Assembly: GCF_027706845.1 (NCBI RefSeq)
Contig: NZ_JAQGCZ010000001.1
Location: 434,001 to 498,000 of the forward strand
Reading direction: 5' to 3'
Source: Mycolicibacterium sp. BiH015
GTDB taxonomy: Bacteria; Actinomycetota; Actinomycetes; Mycobacteriales; Mycobacteriaceae
Length of the DNA: 64,000 nucleotides
Shown here: positions 55,749 through 64,000 of the stretch, one piece after another
Layout of the letters: every line of letters begins with the position of its first letter
Numbering within the stretch: position 1 is the first letter of the stretch
Position numbers and translations under genes: made by a program
The notes under the pieces: generated by a model
Database searches by the model: none
What the model was told of the DNA's origin: nothing
What the model saw: only the letters and a program-made list of their open reading frames with translations

Positions 55749-55758
55749 GCGCCGCCGG

Positions 55759-56340
55759 CTACTCCTGGTAAACCTTCGGGTCGAGCGTGCCGATGAAGGG
55801 CAGGTCCCGATACCGCTCCGCGTAGTCGAGTCCGTAGCCGACGACGAACTCGTTCGGGATGTCGAACCCGACGTATTCGATGTCGACGTCCGCCCGCACC
55901 GCTTCGAGCTTGCGCAGCAGCGTGCACACCTTCAGCGAGCGTGGACGCCGCGTCGCGAGGTTGCGCAGCAGCCAGGACAGCGTCAGACCGGAGTCGACGA
56001 TGTCCTCGACGATCAGCACGTCGCGGTCGTTGATGTCGCGGTCGAGGTCCTTGAGGATGCGCACCACGCCGGACGACGACGTCGACGAGCCGTACGAGCT
56101 GACCGCCATGAACTCCAGTTGCGTGGGCAGCGGGATCGCCCTGGCGAGGTCGGTCACGAACATGACCGCGCCCTTGAGCACCGTGACCAGCAGCAGGTCC
56201 TGCCCGGATGCCGCATCCCGGTAGTCGGCGGCGATGAGCTCTGCGAGTTCGGCCGTCTTGGCCTGGATCTGCTCTTCGGACAGCAACACCGACTTGATGT
56301 CCCCGGGATACAAGTCCGCAGTCGGCGCAGGCACGTGCAC
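55759..56340 (-). CDS. hpt: Hypoxanthine-guanine phosphoribosyltransferase
   Basis: A 193-residue purine-salvage enzyme. The PRPP-binding motif is [48 protein letters not shown] and the C-terminal [26 protein letters not shown] also mark the family. Start is GTG. It follows tilS by 28 bases, the common tilS-hpt(-ftsH) linkage of many bacteria. Confidence 0.94.
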   Translation of the reverse strand: MHVPAPTADLYPGDIKSVLLSEEQIQAKTAELAELIAADYRDAASGQDLLLVTVLKGAVMFVTDLARAIPLPTQLEFMAVSSYGSSTSSSGVVRILKDLDRDINDRDVLIVEDIVDSGLTLSWLLRNLATRRPRSLKVCTLLRKLEAVRADVDIEYVGFDIPNEFVVGYGLDYAERYRDLPFIGTLDPKVYQE

Positions 56341-56368
56341 AGCCTAACGGCAGAAGTGGGTGCCGACG

Positions 56369-57325
56369 TCAGACGGGTTCGCGGTACAGCGTCAACACGC
56401 CGTTGCTGCGTCCGGCGAACAACCGCTCGCGCGCCCGCCCACCGGGGACCGCCACGCCTCCCTGACCGCGCCAACGGGTGACGAGTTCGTCGACGGCGCG
56501 GATGTGTTTGTCGGTCAGCCCGCAGGCGCCACCGGCCAGCAACCAGCCTCTGATGACCCGACGCCTGATCGCGTCGGGCAACGCAGCGAGTGCGTCCGTG
56601 CCCGGATCGCCGTCGAGACGGGCGAGGGCCTCGGCGGCGATCCCGTCGAGCGCCTCGGTGTCCTCCCGCAGTGCGGTCGCGGTGCGCGCCAGCGCCTCGG
56701 CCACCCCTCCGCCGAGCACCCCCTCCAGCAGTGGCAGTACCTCGCTGCGCAACCTGGCCCTGGTGAAACGCGCGTCGGCGTTGTGCGGGTCGTGCCACGG
56801 CGTGAGTCCCAATTCGGCGCAGGCACGATGTGTGACGGCCCGCCGAACGCCCAGCAGTGGCCTGCACCACGGCGGGTCGTGGGGCCGCATCCCCGCGATC
56901 GACCGCGCACCCGATCCGCGGCCCAAACCGAGCAGCACCGTCTCGGCCTGATCGTCGAGGGTGTGGGCCAGTAGGACCGGGGCTCCCCTTCTGGCGGTGT
57001 CGAGGGCGCGGTAGCGGGCGCTGCGGGCCGCTGCCTCCGGACCTCCTTCGGTGCCGACGTCGACGCGCAGGATCTCGGCTGCGACACATCCCAGGGCCAG
57101 CGCCTGTTCCTTCGCGGTGGACGCGACCTCGTGCGAGCCCGGCTGCAGCCCGTGGTCCACGATCAGCGCCGTCGTGGGCAGCAGCGCCGCCGCCGCGGCG
57201 GCGAGCGCCAGCGAGTCGGGACCACCTGAGAGCGCCACACACCACCGGTCCTCGTCGGCGGCGTGGTCTCCCACGAAGGCGCTCAGCGCCGCACGCAGCT
57301 CGGCTACAGCACCCGGTCGATCCAT
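56369..57325 (-). CDS. tilS: tRNA(Ile)-lysidine synthase
   Basis: TilS changes the wobble C of tRNA-Ile(CAU) to lysidine so that AUA is read. The 318-residue N-type ATP pyrophosphatase has SGGPDS in CVALSGGPDSLALAAAA, then HTLDDQAETVLLGLGRGSG, and PWHDPHNADARFTRARLR. The C-terminal TilS domain is short. Its start overlaps the upstream zinc-peptidase-like gene by 22 bases. Confidence 0.93.
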   Translation of the reverse strand: MDRPGAVAELRAALSAFVGDHAADEDRWCVALSGGPDSLALAAAAAALLPTTALIVDHGLQPGSHEVASTAKEQALALGCVAAEILRVDVGTEGGPEAAARSARYRALDTARRGAPVLLAHTLDDQAETVLLGLGRGSGARSIAGMRPHDPPWCRPLLGVRRAVTHRACAELGLTPWHDPHNADARFTRARLRSEVLPLLEGVLGGGVAEALARTATALREDTEALDGIAAEALARLDGDPGTDALAALPDAIRRRVIRGWLLAGGACGLTDKHIRAVDELVTRWRGQGGVAVPGGRARERLFAGRSNGVLTLYREPV

Positions 57326-58386
57326 CGCTGCGGCTCGTCGATTTCCGTTGGCAGAGGCAGAGTTCCGGCGTCGGTCCAGATCGCGTTGAACCGTTGCATT
57401 CCGACCTTGGCGACCACATCGTCGACGAAGGCCTTGCCCTTGGTGTACTGGTTCATCTTCGCTTCCACACCCAGCAGCGCGCGCAACAACCGCTGCAGCG
57501 GAGGCTGTTTGCGTTGCCTGCGCTGATCGAAGCGCTGCCTGATCGTCGCCACCGACGGCACCACCGCAGGGCCGACGGCGTCCATCACGTGTTCGGCGTG
57601 GCCCTCCAGCAGGGTGCCGAGCACGAGCAGCTGGTCGAGGGCTTTCCGTTGCGGCTCCGACTGCACCGCACGCAGCAGCCCGATCACGCCGGTCGAACCG
57701 AGTTCGGGCTCACCGTTTTTCACGACCACCTGGCGGTCACGCACGTAGTCGGCCAGCCTGCCCACCATCTTGGTGACGTCGTCGCCGGCATCCTCGGTCA
57801 GGACCGCGAGCGCGCTCGACATGTGCTCGGCGAGCCACGGATTGGCACGGAACTGCACGCGGTGGGTGACCTCGTGCAGACACACCCACATCCGGAAATC
57901 CTTGGGGATAACCCGCAGTTGGCGTTCCACGGCTATCACGTTGGGGTACACCAGGAGCAGCTCGCCACCGCTGGCTGAAAACGGGTCGTACTGACCCAGA
58001 ATCCCCGACGACACGAACGCCAGCACCGCACCCGTCTGGACACCTGCGACCCGGCCCGTGAGCATCCGGGGCTTGGCGCCGTCACCCGTCACTTCCCCGT
58101 GACCGCCGCCGGTCATCGCCCGCATCGACTGCGCCGCGGCGTGAATCCACTGCGGCCGGTTGACGATTCGCGCCTCCGGGACCTCGCCGCCCTCGATCAG
58201 CCCGGTGACCTCGCGCACCGGCAACTCGGAGGCACGCGCGGATTCGGCGAGCTGCTCGATGGCTTGGTTGCGCGTGTAGTCGGTGGTCTGCGGCTCGGGG
58301 CGGGCCAGCTTTCCACCCAACCCCGCGGCCAGATTCCAGTCGACGGCGTTTCCGACGTTGAAGCGAGCCTTACTGGTTGAAGTCAT
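57304..58386 (-). CDS. Zinc-metallopeptidase-like protein (Rv3626c-like)
   Basis: A 360-residue conserved actinobacterial protein with an HExxH-type motif (WVCLHEVTHRVQFRANPWL) and a second acidic/His segment (LGTLLEGHAEHVMDAVG). This is the gluzincin-like F420-biosynthesis-associated / zinc-dependent peptidase family. ATG at 58386 overlaps the dacB stop by two bases (ATGA). It is embedded between dacB and tilS. Substrate unknown. Confidence 0.84.
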   Translation of the reverse strand: MTSTSKARFNVGNAVDWNLAAGLGGKLARPEPQTTDYTRNQAIEQLAESARASELPVREVTGLIEGGEVPEARIVNRPQWIHAAAQSMRAMTGGGHGEVTGDGAKPRMLTGRVAGVQTGAVLAFVSSGILGQYDPFSASGGELLLVYPNVIAVERQLRVIPKDFRMWVCLHEVTHRVQFRANPWLAEHMSSALAVLTEDAGDDVTKMVGRLADYVRDRQVVVKNGEPELGSTGVIGLLRAVQSEPQRKALDQLLVLGTLLEGHAEHVMDAVGPAVVPSVATIRQRFDQRRQRKQPPLQRLLRALLGVEAKMNQYTKGKAFVDDVVAKVGMQRFNAIWTDAGTLPLPTEIDEPQRWIDRVL

Positions 58387-59753
58387 CGGCATCCGCATGA
58401 TCGAAGGGTCGCGGCGAACGCGTCGAGCGAGGTCCGCCCGGTCGGTCCCGCATCGTTGGACAGCAGGGCGAAGGTCAGCACGCGGCCGCTCTCGTCAGTG
58501 ACGATGCCCGCAAGGGTGTTGGTGCCGGTCAGCGAACCCGTCTTCGCGCGCAGATAACCCACCGCGGCGCGACCTGCGTCGGTGTCGTGATAGCGGTTGG
58601 ACATCGTGCCGCTGCCGCCGGCGATCGCCAGCAGGTCCACCATCGGCCGCAGCGCCGGTGTGGATTCCCCCGCCGCCGCCTGGATGATCCCGTCCAGGGT
58701 CGCGGCCGTCAGGCGGTCGTCGATCGACAGCCCGCTGGAGTCCAGCAGCCGAGCCCCTGCGGTGTCGATGCCGGCCTCGTCGAGGCTGTCGAGCACGGCC
58801 TGCGCCGCACCGGCGAAGCTCTGCGGCCGGCCGCGGGCTTCGGCGACCTCGCGACCGATCGATTCGGCCATCACGTTGTCGCTGCTGTGCATCATCTGGC
58901 GCAGCCGCTCCATCAGCGGTGGCGACTGCACCGACGCGATCTCGTCACCGTCGGTGCTCCTGTTCACGACGGTCACCTTGGCCGGATCGATCCGCAGGGC
59001 CACCGCCAACGCACGTCCGGCGTCCAGCGCGGGCGTGCGGGAGCGGCGCGACTCCACGCTGACGGGCTGGGTGCGCCCGCCGTCGAGCATGACCGCCTCC
59101 ATCGGCGCGATGTCGCCGCCGTCGATGTCGAGGGGGTCCCAGCCGGGCGCCATCGTCGGCCCGCTGTAGGCACTGACGTCGACCTGGACCGACCTGACGT
59201 CTACCCCGCTGCGCCGGATCTGGTCGGCCAGATCGGAGATACGCGCCGCGTCCCGGTACCAGGTGTCCTCGTCGCGCGGCGCCGCCGACAGCGTCTGATC
59301 CCCGCCGCCGACCAGCACGACGACACCCGGAGACGTCGCCACCACCCGCGTCGTCAACCGGGCATCACGGTCCAGCGTCAGCAGCGCCGCCGCCGCGGTC
59401 AGCACCTTGTTCGTCGACGCGGGCTGCATCGGCACCGTCGCGCCCTGGGCCCACAACTCCTCACCGGTGACCGCATCGGTGATACGCCCGGTGAACGTGC
59501 CCAGGTTGGGGTCGGCGGCCACCATGCGCAGCGCCGCGGCGAGCCCCCTCCGCGTGGGCATGTCGGCGGACTCGGAGACGGGTACGACGCCGGGATCAGC
59601 TGTGGCGGGCGCCGGGGCCGGTTCGACGGCCACCTGCTCGCTCGGCTGGCGCGCCGCCACCAGCGCGGCCGCGGCGACCACGACGACGACCAGGAGCAGC
59701 ACCGACACCCCGACGATCCAGTACGTGGATCGGCGCCACCGTGTGGGCCGCAT
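58383..59753 (-). CDS. dacB: D-alanyl-D-alanine carboxypeptidase/endopeptidase (PBP4 type)
   Basis: A 456-residue S13-family penicillin-binding protein anchored by one N-terminal helix (YWIVGVSVLLLVVVVVAAAALV). Active-site motifs: SxxK in QPASTNKVLTAAA, SxN in MMHSSDNVMAESIG and KTG in RAKTGSLTGTNT. It trims peptidoglycan stem peptides outside the membrane. A 122-base divergent gap leads to ppa. Confidence 0.92.
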   Translation of the reverse strand: MRPTRWRRSTYWIVGVSVLLLVVVVVAAAALVAARQPSEQVAVEPAPAPATADPGVVPVSESADMPTRRGLAAALRMVAADPNLGTFTGRITDAVTGEELWAQGATVPMQPASTNKVLTAAAALLTLDRDARLTTRVVATSPGVVVLVGGGDQTLSAAPRDEDTWYRDAARISDLADQIRRSGVDVRSVQVDVSAYSGPTMAPGWDPLDIDGGDIAPMEAVMLDGGRTQPVSVESRRSRTPALDAGRALAVALRIDPAKVTVVNRSTDGDEIASVQSPPLMERLRQMMHSSDNVMAESIGREVAEARGRPQSFAGAAQAVLDSLDEAGIDTAGARLLDSSGLSIDDRLTAATLDGIIQAAAGESTPALRPMVDLLAIAGGSGTMSNRYHDTDAGRAAVGYLRAKTGSLTGTNTLAGIVTDESGRVLTFALLSNDAGPTGRTSLDAFAATLRSCGCR

Positions 59754-59875
59754 AGCTCTCCTGATCCTGCCCGGCTCGCCGGGACCACCCCAGCCACCTC
59801 TTTAGTGCAGGGTATCCCTCGTTTACTGTTGACCCGCGTCGTCAGCAGACCAGCACACACCTAGGAGTCACGGCC

Positions 59876-60361
59876 GTGCAGTTCGATGTCCTTATCGAGA
59901 TCCCGAAGGGTTCGCGCAACAAGTACGAAGTGGACCACGAGACCGGAAAGGTCAAGCTGGACCGCTACCTGTTCACGGCGTTCGGCTATCCCACGGACTA
60001 CGGCTACATCGAGGACACCCTGGGCGAGGACGGCGATCCGCTGGACGCGCTCGTGCTGCTGCCCGAGCCCGTCTTCCCCGGCTGCATCCTGGAGGCCCGC
60101 CCGGTCGGGATGTTCCGGATGACCGACGAGAAGGGCGGCGACGACAAGGTGCTGTGCGTGCTCGCCGATCCGCGCTGGGACCACATCCAGGACATCGGCG
60201 ATGTGTCGAGCTTCGAGCTCGATGCGATCAAGCACTTCTTCGTGCACTACAAGGACCTCGAGCCCGGCAAGTTCGTCAAGGCCGCCGACTGGGTGGGCCG
60301 CGAAGAGGCCGAGGCCGAGATCAACCGGTCCATCGAGCGGTTCAAGACCGAGGGCCACTAG
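59876..60361 (+). CDS. ppa: Inorganic pyrophosphatase
   Basis: Soluble family I pyrophosphatase of 161 residues that splits PPi. The signature metal-site cluster is [44 protein letters not shown] at the N-terminus and [29 protein letters not shown] further on are diagnostic. The GTG start matches the family N-terminus (MQFDV). Confidence 0.96.
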   Translation: MQFDVLIEIPKGSRNKYEVDHETGKVKLDRYLFTAFGYPTDYGYIEDTLGEDGDPLDALVLLPEPVFPGCILEARPVGMFRMTDEKGGDDKVLCVLADPRWDHIQDIGDVSSFELDAIKHFFVHYKDLEPGKFVKAADWVGREEAEAEINRSIERFKTEGH

Positions 60362-60434
60362 ATCCCTCGCACGAATTTGCGTGCTCGTAACACGACGTAA
60401 CGTGCGCGCCGTTTGACGATCCGATCATGACGGT

Positions 60435-60956
60435 GTGTTGCTGCATCAGGGAATCGGACTGGACGCGTTCAACGCGCTGCCGATGCGCCGCGCCGTGCAC
60501 GCCGTCTACGAGTGCTGCTACAGCGTGCCGCTGGCCGCAGACCTGGCCCGCGCCCGCCCCTTCGACTGCCACGACCGGCTCTTCCGGTTCGCCGACACCC
60601 TGCTGTTCGGGCTCGCCGAGGAATCCATCGACTCGATCCTGCAGGCCTACCCCGATGTCGGCAGGCGGCCCGGTAGCGAGAAGTCGCAGGCCGAACAGTG
60701 CGCGATCATCGACGAGCGACCCGAGGTCATGGCGGAGCTGGCGTCGGCGTCGAAGAACTACCTCGACCATTTCGGGTTCGGCTTCGTGATGTTCATCGAC
60801 GGCTACGGCGCCGACGACGTGCTGGCCACCATGCGCGACCGCATGCACAACGACGTCGAGACCGAACGCAAGATCGTGCGCAACGAGTTGGCGCGCATCA
60901 ACCGGACGCGTCTGGAGCGCATGCTCGGCCCCGAAGGCGGCTACGACAACTGGTGA
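60435..60956 (+). CDS. OHCU decarboxylase-like protein, catalytic His replaced
   Basis: A 173-residue protein of the 2-oxo-4-hydroxy-4-carboxy-5-ureidoimidazoline (OHCU) decarboxylase fold. N-terminal LHQGIGLDAFNALPMRRAVHAVYECCYSVPLA and C-terminal DHFGFGFVMFIDGYGADDVLATMRDRMHND match. Where active enzymes have AHPR with the catalytic histidine, this one reads AYPDVGRRPGSEKSQAEQ. No other urate-degradation gene is present. GTG at 60435 is the only start that fits, and no strong ribosome-binding site precedes it. Confidence 0.75.
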   Translation: MLLHQGIGLDAFNALPMRRAVHAVYECCYSVPLAADLARARPFDCHDRLFRFADTLLFGLAEESIDSILQAYPDVGRRPGSEKSQAEQCAIIDERPEVMAELASASKNYLDHFGFGFVMFIDGYGADDVLATMRDRMHNDVETERKIVRNELARINRTRLERMLGPEGGYDNW

Positions 60957-60964
60957 GCCGGGCG

Positions 60965-61369
60965 TCAGGACGCGCGCGGCTGTTCCCGCATGTCGAGCCT
61001 GCCGAGGACATCACGTCCCACCGTGCCCACATCCTGGCGCGGTGATGCGGGGATCAGCGTCACGCCGTCGGCCACCTCCGCCGATGCGATGTCGGCGATG
61101 AGGCCGGCCAGGCCGTCGACCGTGCCCGCGTAGTGCACGGTCGCGGCATCCACGTCTTCCAGAGGACCGAGAGCCTGCTGGGCTGAACGGAAGTCACCGG
61201 CGACCGCGACCGTCACGTCCAGAATGACCGCCACATCCTCGGCGCCCGCACGGATCCGGGCCCGCACCCGCCTCGCCTGCTGCAGGTCCGGCGCGGTGAC
61301 CCGGACGATCTGCTGGCCGCCGCCGGTCAGCTCGCTGACCCCTCGCTCGTCTGCCACGAAAAGTCGCAC
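60965..61369 (-). CDS. Short protein resembling the C-terminal part of luciferase-like monooxygenases
   Basis: A 134-residue frame. Its last half (HYAGTVDGLAGLIADIASAEVADGVTLIPASPRQDV, given here as separate short runs GTVDGLAGLI and VADGVTLIP) looks like the end of LLM flavin monooxygenases, but the barrel core is missing. The GTG start at 61369 falls inside a strong terminator stem, and a second GTG at 61357 lies just outside. It may be a truncated remnant, or a small regulator or partner protein. Weak call. Confidence 0.45.
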   Translation of the reverse strand: MRLFVADERGVSELTGGGQQIVRVTAPDLQQARRVRARIRAGAEDVAVILDVTVAVAGDFRSAQQALGPLEDVDAATVHYAGTVDGLAGLIADIASAEVADGVTLIPASPRQDVGTVGRDVLGRLDMREQPRAS

Positions 61370-61400
61370 CCGGCCACGCTAGCGAGCGGCCGGGTGCGAC
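61363..61400 (-). terminator. Strong intrinsic terminator after terC
   Basis: GTCGCACCCGGCC pairs perfectly with GGCCGGGTGCGAC (13-base arms, 61363-61375 and 61388-61400, 12-base loop). On the minus strand the stem is followed by TTTTC. It ends the terC transcript and overlaps the annotated start of the next leftward frame. Confidence 0.85.
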
Positions 61401-61435
61401 GCACTCTTTGCAATCAGCAGGAGCGCAAAGGGCGA

Positions 61436-62473
61436 TCAGCGGGTGTGGTCGCTCTGGGGATCCGCAGGAGTTTCGTCGACCGTCGACGTGCCGTTGTTGC
61501 GGACATCGTGCACGCGGGTCTTGTACAGGCTCGCCGCCGTCGTGATCAGCAGCGTGACGATGATCACTCCCAGCGATGCCAGCGTCGGGATCTCGGGTAC
61601 CGGGACGTGCTCGCCACCGTTGATGAAAGGCAGCTCGTTCTCGTGCAGCGCGTGCAACAGCAGCTTGACGCCGATGAACCCGAGGATGAACGCGAGCCCC
61701 TGCGACAGGTACACCAGCCGTTTGAGCAGGTCACCGAGCAGGAAGTACAGCTGGCGAAGACCCATCAGCGCGAACACGTTCGCCGTGAACACCAGGTACG
61801 GCTCCTGCGTCAGGCCGTAGATCGCGGGAATGGAGTCCAGCGCGAACAGCAGGTCGGTGGTGCCGAGTGCGATGATCACGAGGAACATCGGCGTCATCAG
61901 GCGCTGGCCGTTCGCTCCGCCTTCTCTGACCCAGAGCTTTAAGCCGTCCCACTGATCGGTGAACTTCAACCGCTTCTGGGCGAACTTGACCACTGCGTTG
62001 TCGCCGTCGTCGTCGTGGTCGGTGTCTCTGACCAGCTTGATCGCCGTGTACACCAGGAATGCGCCGAAGAGGTAGAAGACCCACGAGAACTGGTTGATCG
62101 CGACCGCGCCCAGCGCGATGAAGATGCCGCGGAAGATCAGCGCCAGGATGATGCCGACGAGCAGCGCCTGCTGCTGGTAGATCCGCGGCACCTTGAAGCT
62201 GGCCATGATGATCAAGAAGATGAACAGGTTGTCCACCGAGAGGCTGTACTCGGTGAGCCAACCCGCGAAGAACTCGACCCCGTACTGGTGGCCGTGGAAC
62301 ACCCAGGTCCAGATGCCGAACGCGACCGCGAGTCCGACATAGATCGTCAGGGCTGTTCCGGTTTCGCGCCGGGATGGCTCATGGGGCCTACGCCCGATGA
62401 CGAGGACATCGAAGAGCAGGATGCCGATCGTCACGGCGAGCGTGATGCCCCACTCAAGACCACTTACGTTCAT
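61436..62473 (-). CDS. terC: TerC/Alx-family membrane protein, probable Mn2+ exporter
   Basis: A 345-residue TerC-family protein with about eight membrane segments. The family signature SLSVDNLFIFLIIMASF carries the conserved acidic metal-site residues, repeated in ALGTTDLLFALDSIPAIYG. Members such as Alx and YkoY move manganese out of the cell or load secreted metalloproteins. A yybP-ykoY riboswitch sits directly upstream, so manganese control is likely. Confidence 0.9.
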   Translation of the reverse strand: MNVSGLEWGITLAVTIGILLFDVLVIGRRPHEPSRRETGTALTIYVGLAVAFGIWTWVFHGHQYGVEFFAGWLTEYSLSVDNLFIFLIIMASFKVPRIYQQQALLVGIILALIFRGIFIALGAVAINQFSWVFYLFGAFLVYTAIKLVRDTDHDDDGDNAVVKFAQKRLKFTDQWDGLKLWVREGGANGQRLMTPMFLVIIALGTTDLLFALDSIPAIYGLTQEPYLVFTANVFALMGLRQLYFLLGDLLKRLVYLSQGLAFILGFIGVKLLLHALHENELPFINGGEHVPVPEIPTLASLGVIIVTLLITTAASLYKTRVHDVRNNGTSTVDETPADPQSDHTR

Positions 62474-62477
62474 CAAA

Positions 62478-62612
62478 CCTCCGGTCGTTTCACACGCCGG
62501 AGGTCTCTTCCACCACCGCCGAACGACGGTAGGCCCACAGCACCGGTCATCCGATGACGGACGACGTGATGACGACACTGCGGCGAAGGAATACTCCCCT
62601 CCAAGCGGCTCA
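62478..62612 (-). promoter_or_regulatory. Manganese (yybP-ykoY) riboswitch of terC
   Basis: Read on the minus strand, the leader has GGAGGGGAGTATTCC (loop L1) at 62589-62603. A structured middle contains CGTCATCACGTCG. The second conserved segment GGAAGAGACCTCCGG is near 62497-62511. This order fits the Mn2+-sensing yybP-ykoY class. The ribosome-binding site GGAGG (62478-62482) can pair with ACCTCCGG at its end, so control is probably translational. Confidence 0.8.
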
Positions 62613-62693
62613 TTCTGCCAGGCGGCTGCCCGACACGCGAAACAAGCAGCCCGACGGCAGGAGGTGACCCCGGACGCTTAGTAGTTTGTACCC

Positions 62694-64000
62694 GTGACAG
62701 CGCCGGATCGAACCCCCGAGATCCCCAGTCAATATCTGCTGTCCGCGTACGCGTCGGCACCCCGCACCTTGATCGACATCCTCAACGAGACGGCCCGCCG
62801 CTACCCCGATGCGCCCGCGATCGACGACGGCACCGTGCAGCTCACCTACGCCGAGCTCCTCTCCGATGTCGAGGACAGCGTGGCGTGGCTCGGCGCCCGC
62901 GGAATCGGCCGCGGCGACCGCATCGGAATCCGGATGCCATCGGGCAGTTACGCGCTCTACGTCGCGATCCTGGCCACCCTGGCCGCGGGCGCGGCGTACG
63001 TGCCCGTCGACGCCGACGATCCCCAGGAGCGGGCCGATCTGGTCTTCACCGAGGCGGCCGTCGTGGCGATCATCACCGAGAAGGGTCTGGTGCGCGGGCC
63101 CGGCTCGTCCCGCGGCTGGCGCGCCGCATCACCGCTGAGCCGCGACGACGCCTGGATCATCTTCACGTCCGGGTCGACGGGCACACCGAAGGGAGTGGCC
63201 GTCACCCACCGCAACGCGGCGGCGTTCGTCGACGCCGAGGCGAAGATGTTTCTGCAGAACAACCCGCTGGGTCCCGGCGACCGCGTGCTGGCCGGGCTGT
63301 CGGTGGCCTTCGACGCGTCCTGTGAGGAGATGTGGCTGGCGTGGCGGCACGGCGCGTGCCTCGTCCCGGCCCCACGGTCGCTGGTGCGCAGCGGTATGGA
63401 CCTCGGCCCGTGGCTGGTGTCGCGCGACATCACGGTCGTCTCGACGGTGCCGACGCTGGCGTCGCTGTGGCCCGCCGAGGCGCTGGAAGCGGTGCGGCTG
63501 CTGATCTTCGGCGGCGAGGCCTGCCCTCCCGAGCTCGCCGAGCGGCTCGCGGCGGGCCCCGACTCCGCCGGCCGCGAGGTGTGGAACACCTACGGCCCCA
63601 CCGAGGCGACGGTCGTCGCGTGCGCGGCGCGTCTGGACGGAAAAAGTGCGGTCAGCATCGGCCTGCCGTTGCCCGGTTGGGATCTCGCGGTCGTGGACAA
63701 ACAGGGCGAGCCGGTCGCCGTCGGGGAGGTCGGTGAGCTCGTCATCGGCGGCGTCGGGCTGGCGCGCTACCTCGACCCGGAGAAGGACGCGGAGAAATAC
63801 GCGGCCATGCCCACTCTGGCCGGACGCGGCCATTGGAGCCGCGCCTACCGCAGCGGCGATCTGGTGCGGCTGGAGATGGACGGCCTCTACTTCATGGGGC
63901 GCGCCGACGACCAGGTGAAGGTCGGCGGCCGCCGTATCGAGCTCGGCGAGGTCGACACCGCGCTGGTCAACCTGCCCGGCGTCAGCGGCGGAGCGGCCGC
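62694..64000 (+). CDS. NRPS-type adenylation protein, 5' part (runs off the window)
   Basis: A GTG start at 62694 opens a frame with no stop to the window end (435 codons). Adenylation-domain motifs occur in order: A2/A3 (LKAGAAYVPVD-like TLAAGAAYVPVDADDPQERA; IIFTSGSTGTPKGVAVTH), A5 (NTYGPTEATVV), A7 (YRSGDLVRLE) and A8 (GRADDQVKVGGRRIELGEVDTAL). The substrate pocket cannot be read reliably by eye. The end beyond the window may be a carrier protein domain or, as in mycobacterial Pls/PosA-type proteins, a transferase-like region. Confidence 0.88.
   Translation, partial: MTAPDRTPEIPSQYLLSAYASAPRTLIDILNETARRYPDAPAIDDGTVQLTYAELLSDVEDSVAWLGARGIGRGDRIGIRMPSGSYALYVAILATLAAGAAYVPVDADDPQERADLVFTEAAVVAIITEKGLVRGPGSSRGWRAASPLSRDDAWIIFTSGSTGTPKGVAVTHRNAAAFVDAEAKMFLQNNPLGPGDRVLAGLSVAFDASCEEMWLAWRHGACLVPAPRSLVRSGMDLGPWLVSRDITVVSTVPTLASLWPAEALEAVRLLIFGGEACPPELAERLAAGPDSAGREVWNTYGPTEATVVACAARLDGKSAVSIGLPLPGWDLAVVDKQGEPVAVGEVGELVIGGVGLARYLDPEKDAEKYAAMPTLAGRGHWSRAYRSGDLVRLEMDGLYFMGRADDQVKVGGRRIELGEVDTALVNLPGVSGGAA

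Noticed and set aside
60368..60386. Small hairpin GCACG/CGTGC after ppa
   Set aside because: Only five-base arms and no T-run. It may be a weak terminator, but support is insufficient to list it.
60427..60789. Frame starting ATG at 60427
   Set aside because: It is out of frame with the OHCU-like protein, and its product is Arg/Ser/Thr-rich without family features. The frame from GTG 60435 gives a recognisable fold.

Overview
The window is chromosomal DNA of a mycobacterium, most likely a fast-growing Mycolicibacterium. The DNA is GC-rich, GTG starts are common and intergenic gaps are tiny. Gene order follows the Mycobacterium tuberculosis stretch from about Rv3567c (hsaB) to Rv3628 (ppa), with local insertions and losses. 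I recognise no tRNA, rRNA, insertion sequence, prophage or CRISPR array. No gene-free stretch exceeds about 300 bases. The longest are 24832-25103 (divergent carD/lpqE) and 38719-38982 (upstream of clpC1, with a ClgR-like palindrome).

Region 1 (1-8586) is the cholesterol ring and side-chain module: hsaA-hsaD-hsaC-hsaB, kshB, a secreted protein, fadE34 and the repressor gene kstR, with three KstR-type operators. Region 2 (8590-11105) has otsB, a small methyltransferase and a LacI-type regulator. Region 3 (11144-21464) is metal-related: znuABC, a COG0701 permease with its TIGR03943 partner, zinc-independent ribosomal protein L31 (rpmE2), and a metallo-hydrolase/ArsB2 pair. Three Zur-like palindromes lie among them. 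A sulfurtransferase, pxpA and an ArsR/MFS pair are interspersed.

Region 4 (21461-31928) has rlmB, cysS, ispF, carD, lpqE, radA, disA, canB, mutY and a GlxA-type regulator. The ispD gene expected between carD and ispF is absent. Region 5 (31902-36168) has a hydrolase, mhuD, lpqF and a cbtB-cbtA-phosphatase operon behind a cobalamin riboswitch. Region 6 (36169-49126) has clpC1, lsr2, lysS, a PLP-dependent aldolase-like gene, coaX, panC (no panD between them), three conserved mycobacterial genes and the folate operon folE-folP-folB-folK. Region 7 (49159-64000) has ftsH, ephA, lpqG, a molybdopterin oxidoreductase, hpt, tilS, a zinc-peptidase-like gene, dacB, ppa, an OHCU-decarboxylase-like gene, and terC behind a manganese (yybP-ykoY) riboswitch. 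It ends inside an NRPS-type adenylation gene.

The most noteworthy points are: two RNA switches, one with a hairpin that masks the terC ribosome-binding site; a Zur-like box in front of the MBL/arsB2 pair; clean absence of ispD and panD from otherwise conserved operons; a 10-base inverted repeat holding both start codons of a divergent regulator/membrane-protein pair; and extreme compaction, with stop codons sharing CTAG and start codons sharing CATG. Assignments rest on reading the sequence and remembered family features. No database search was run.
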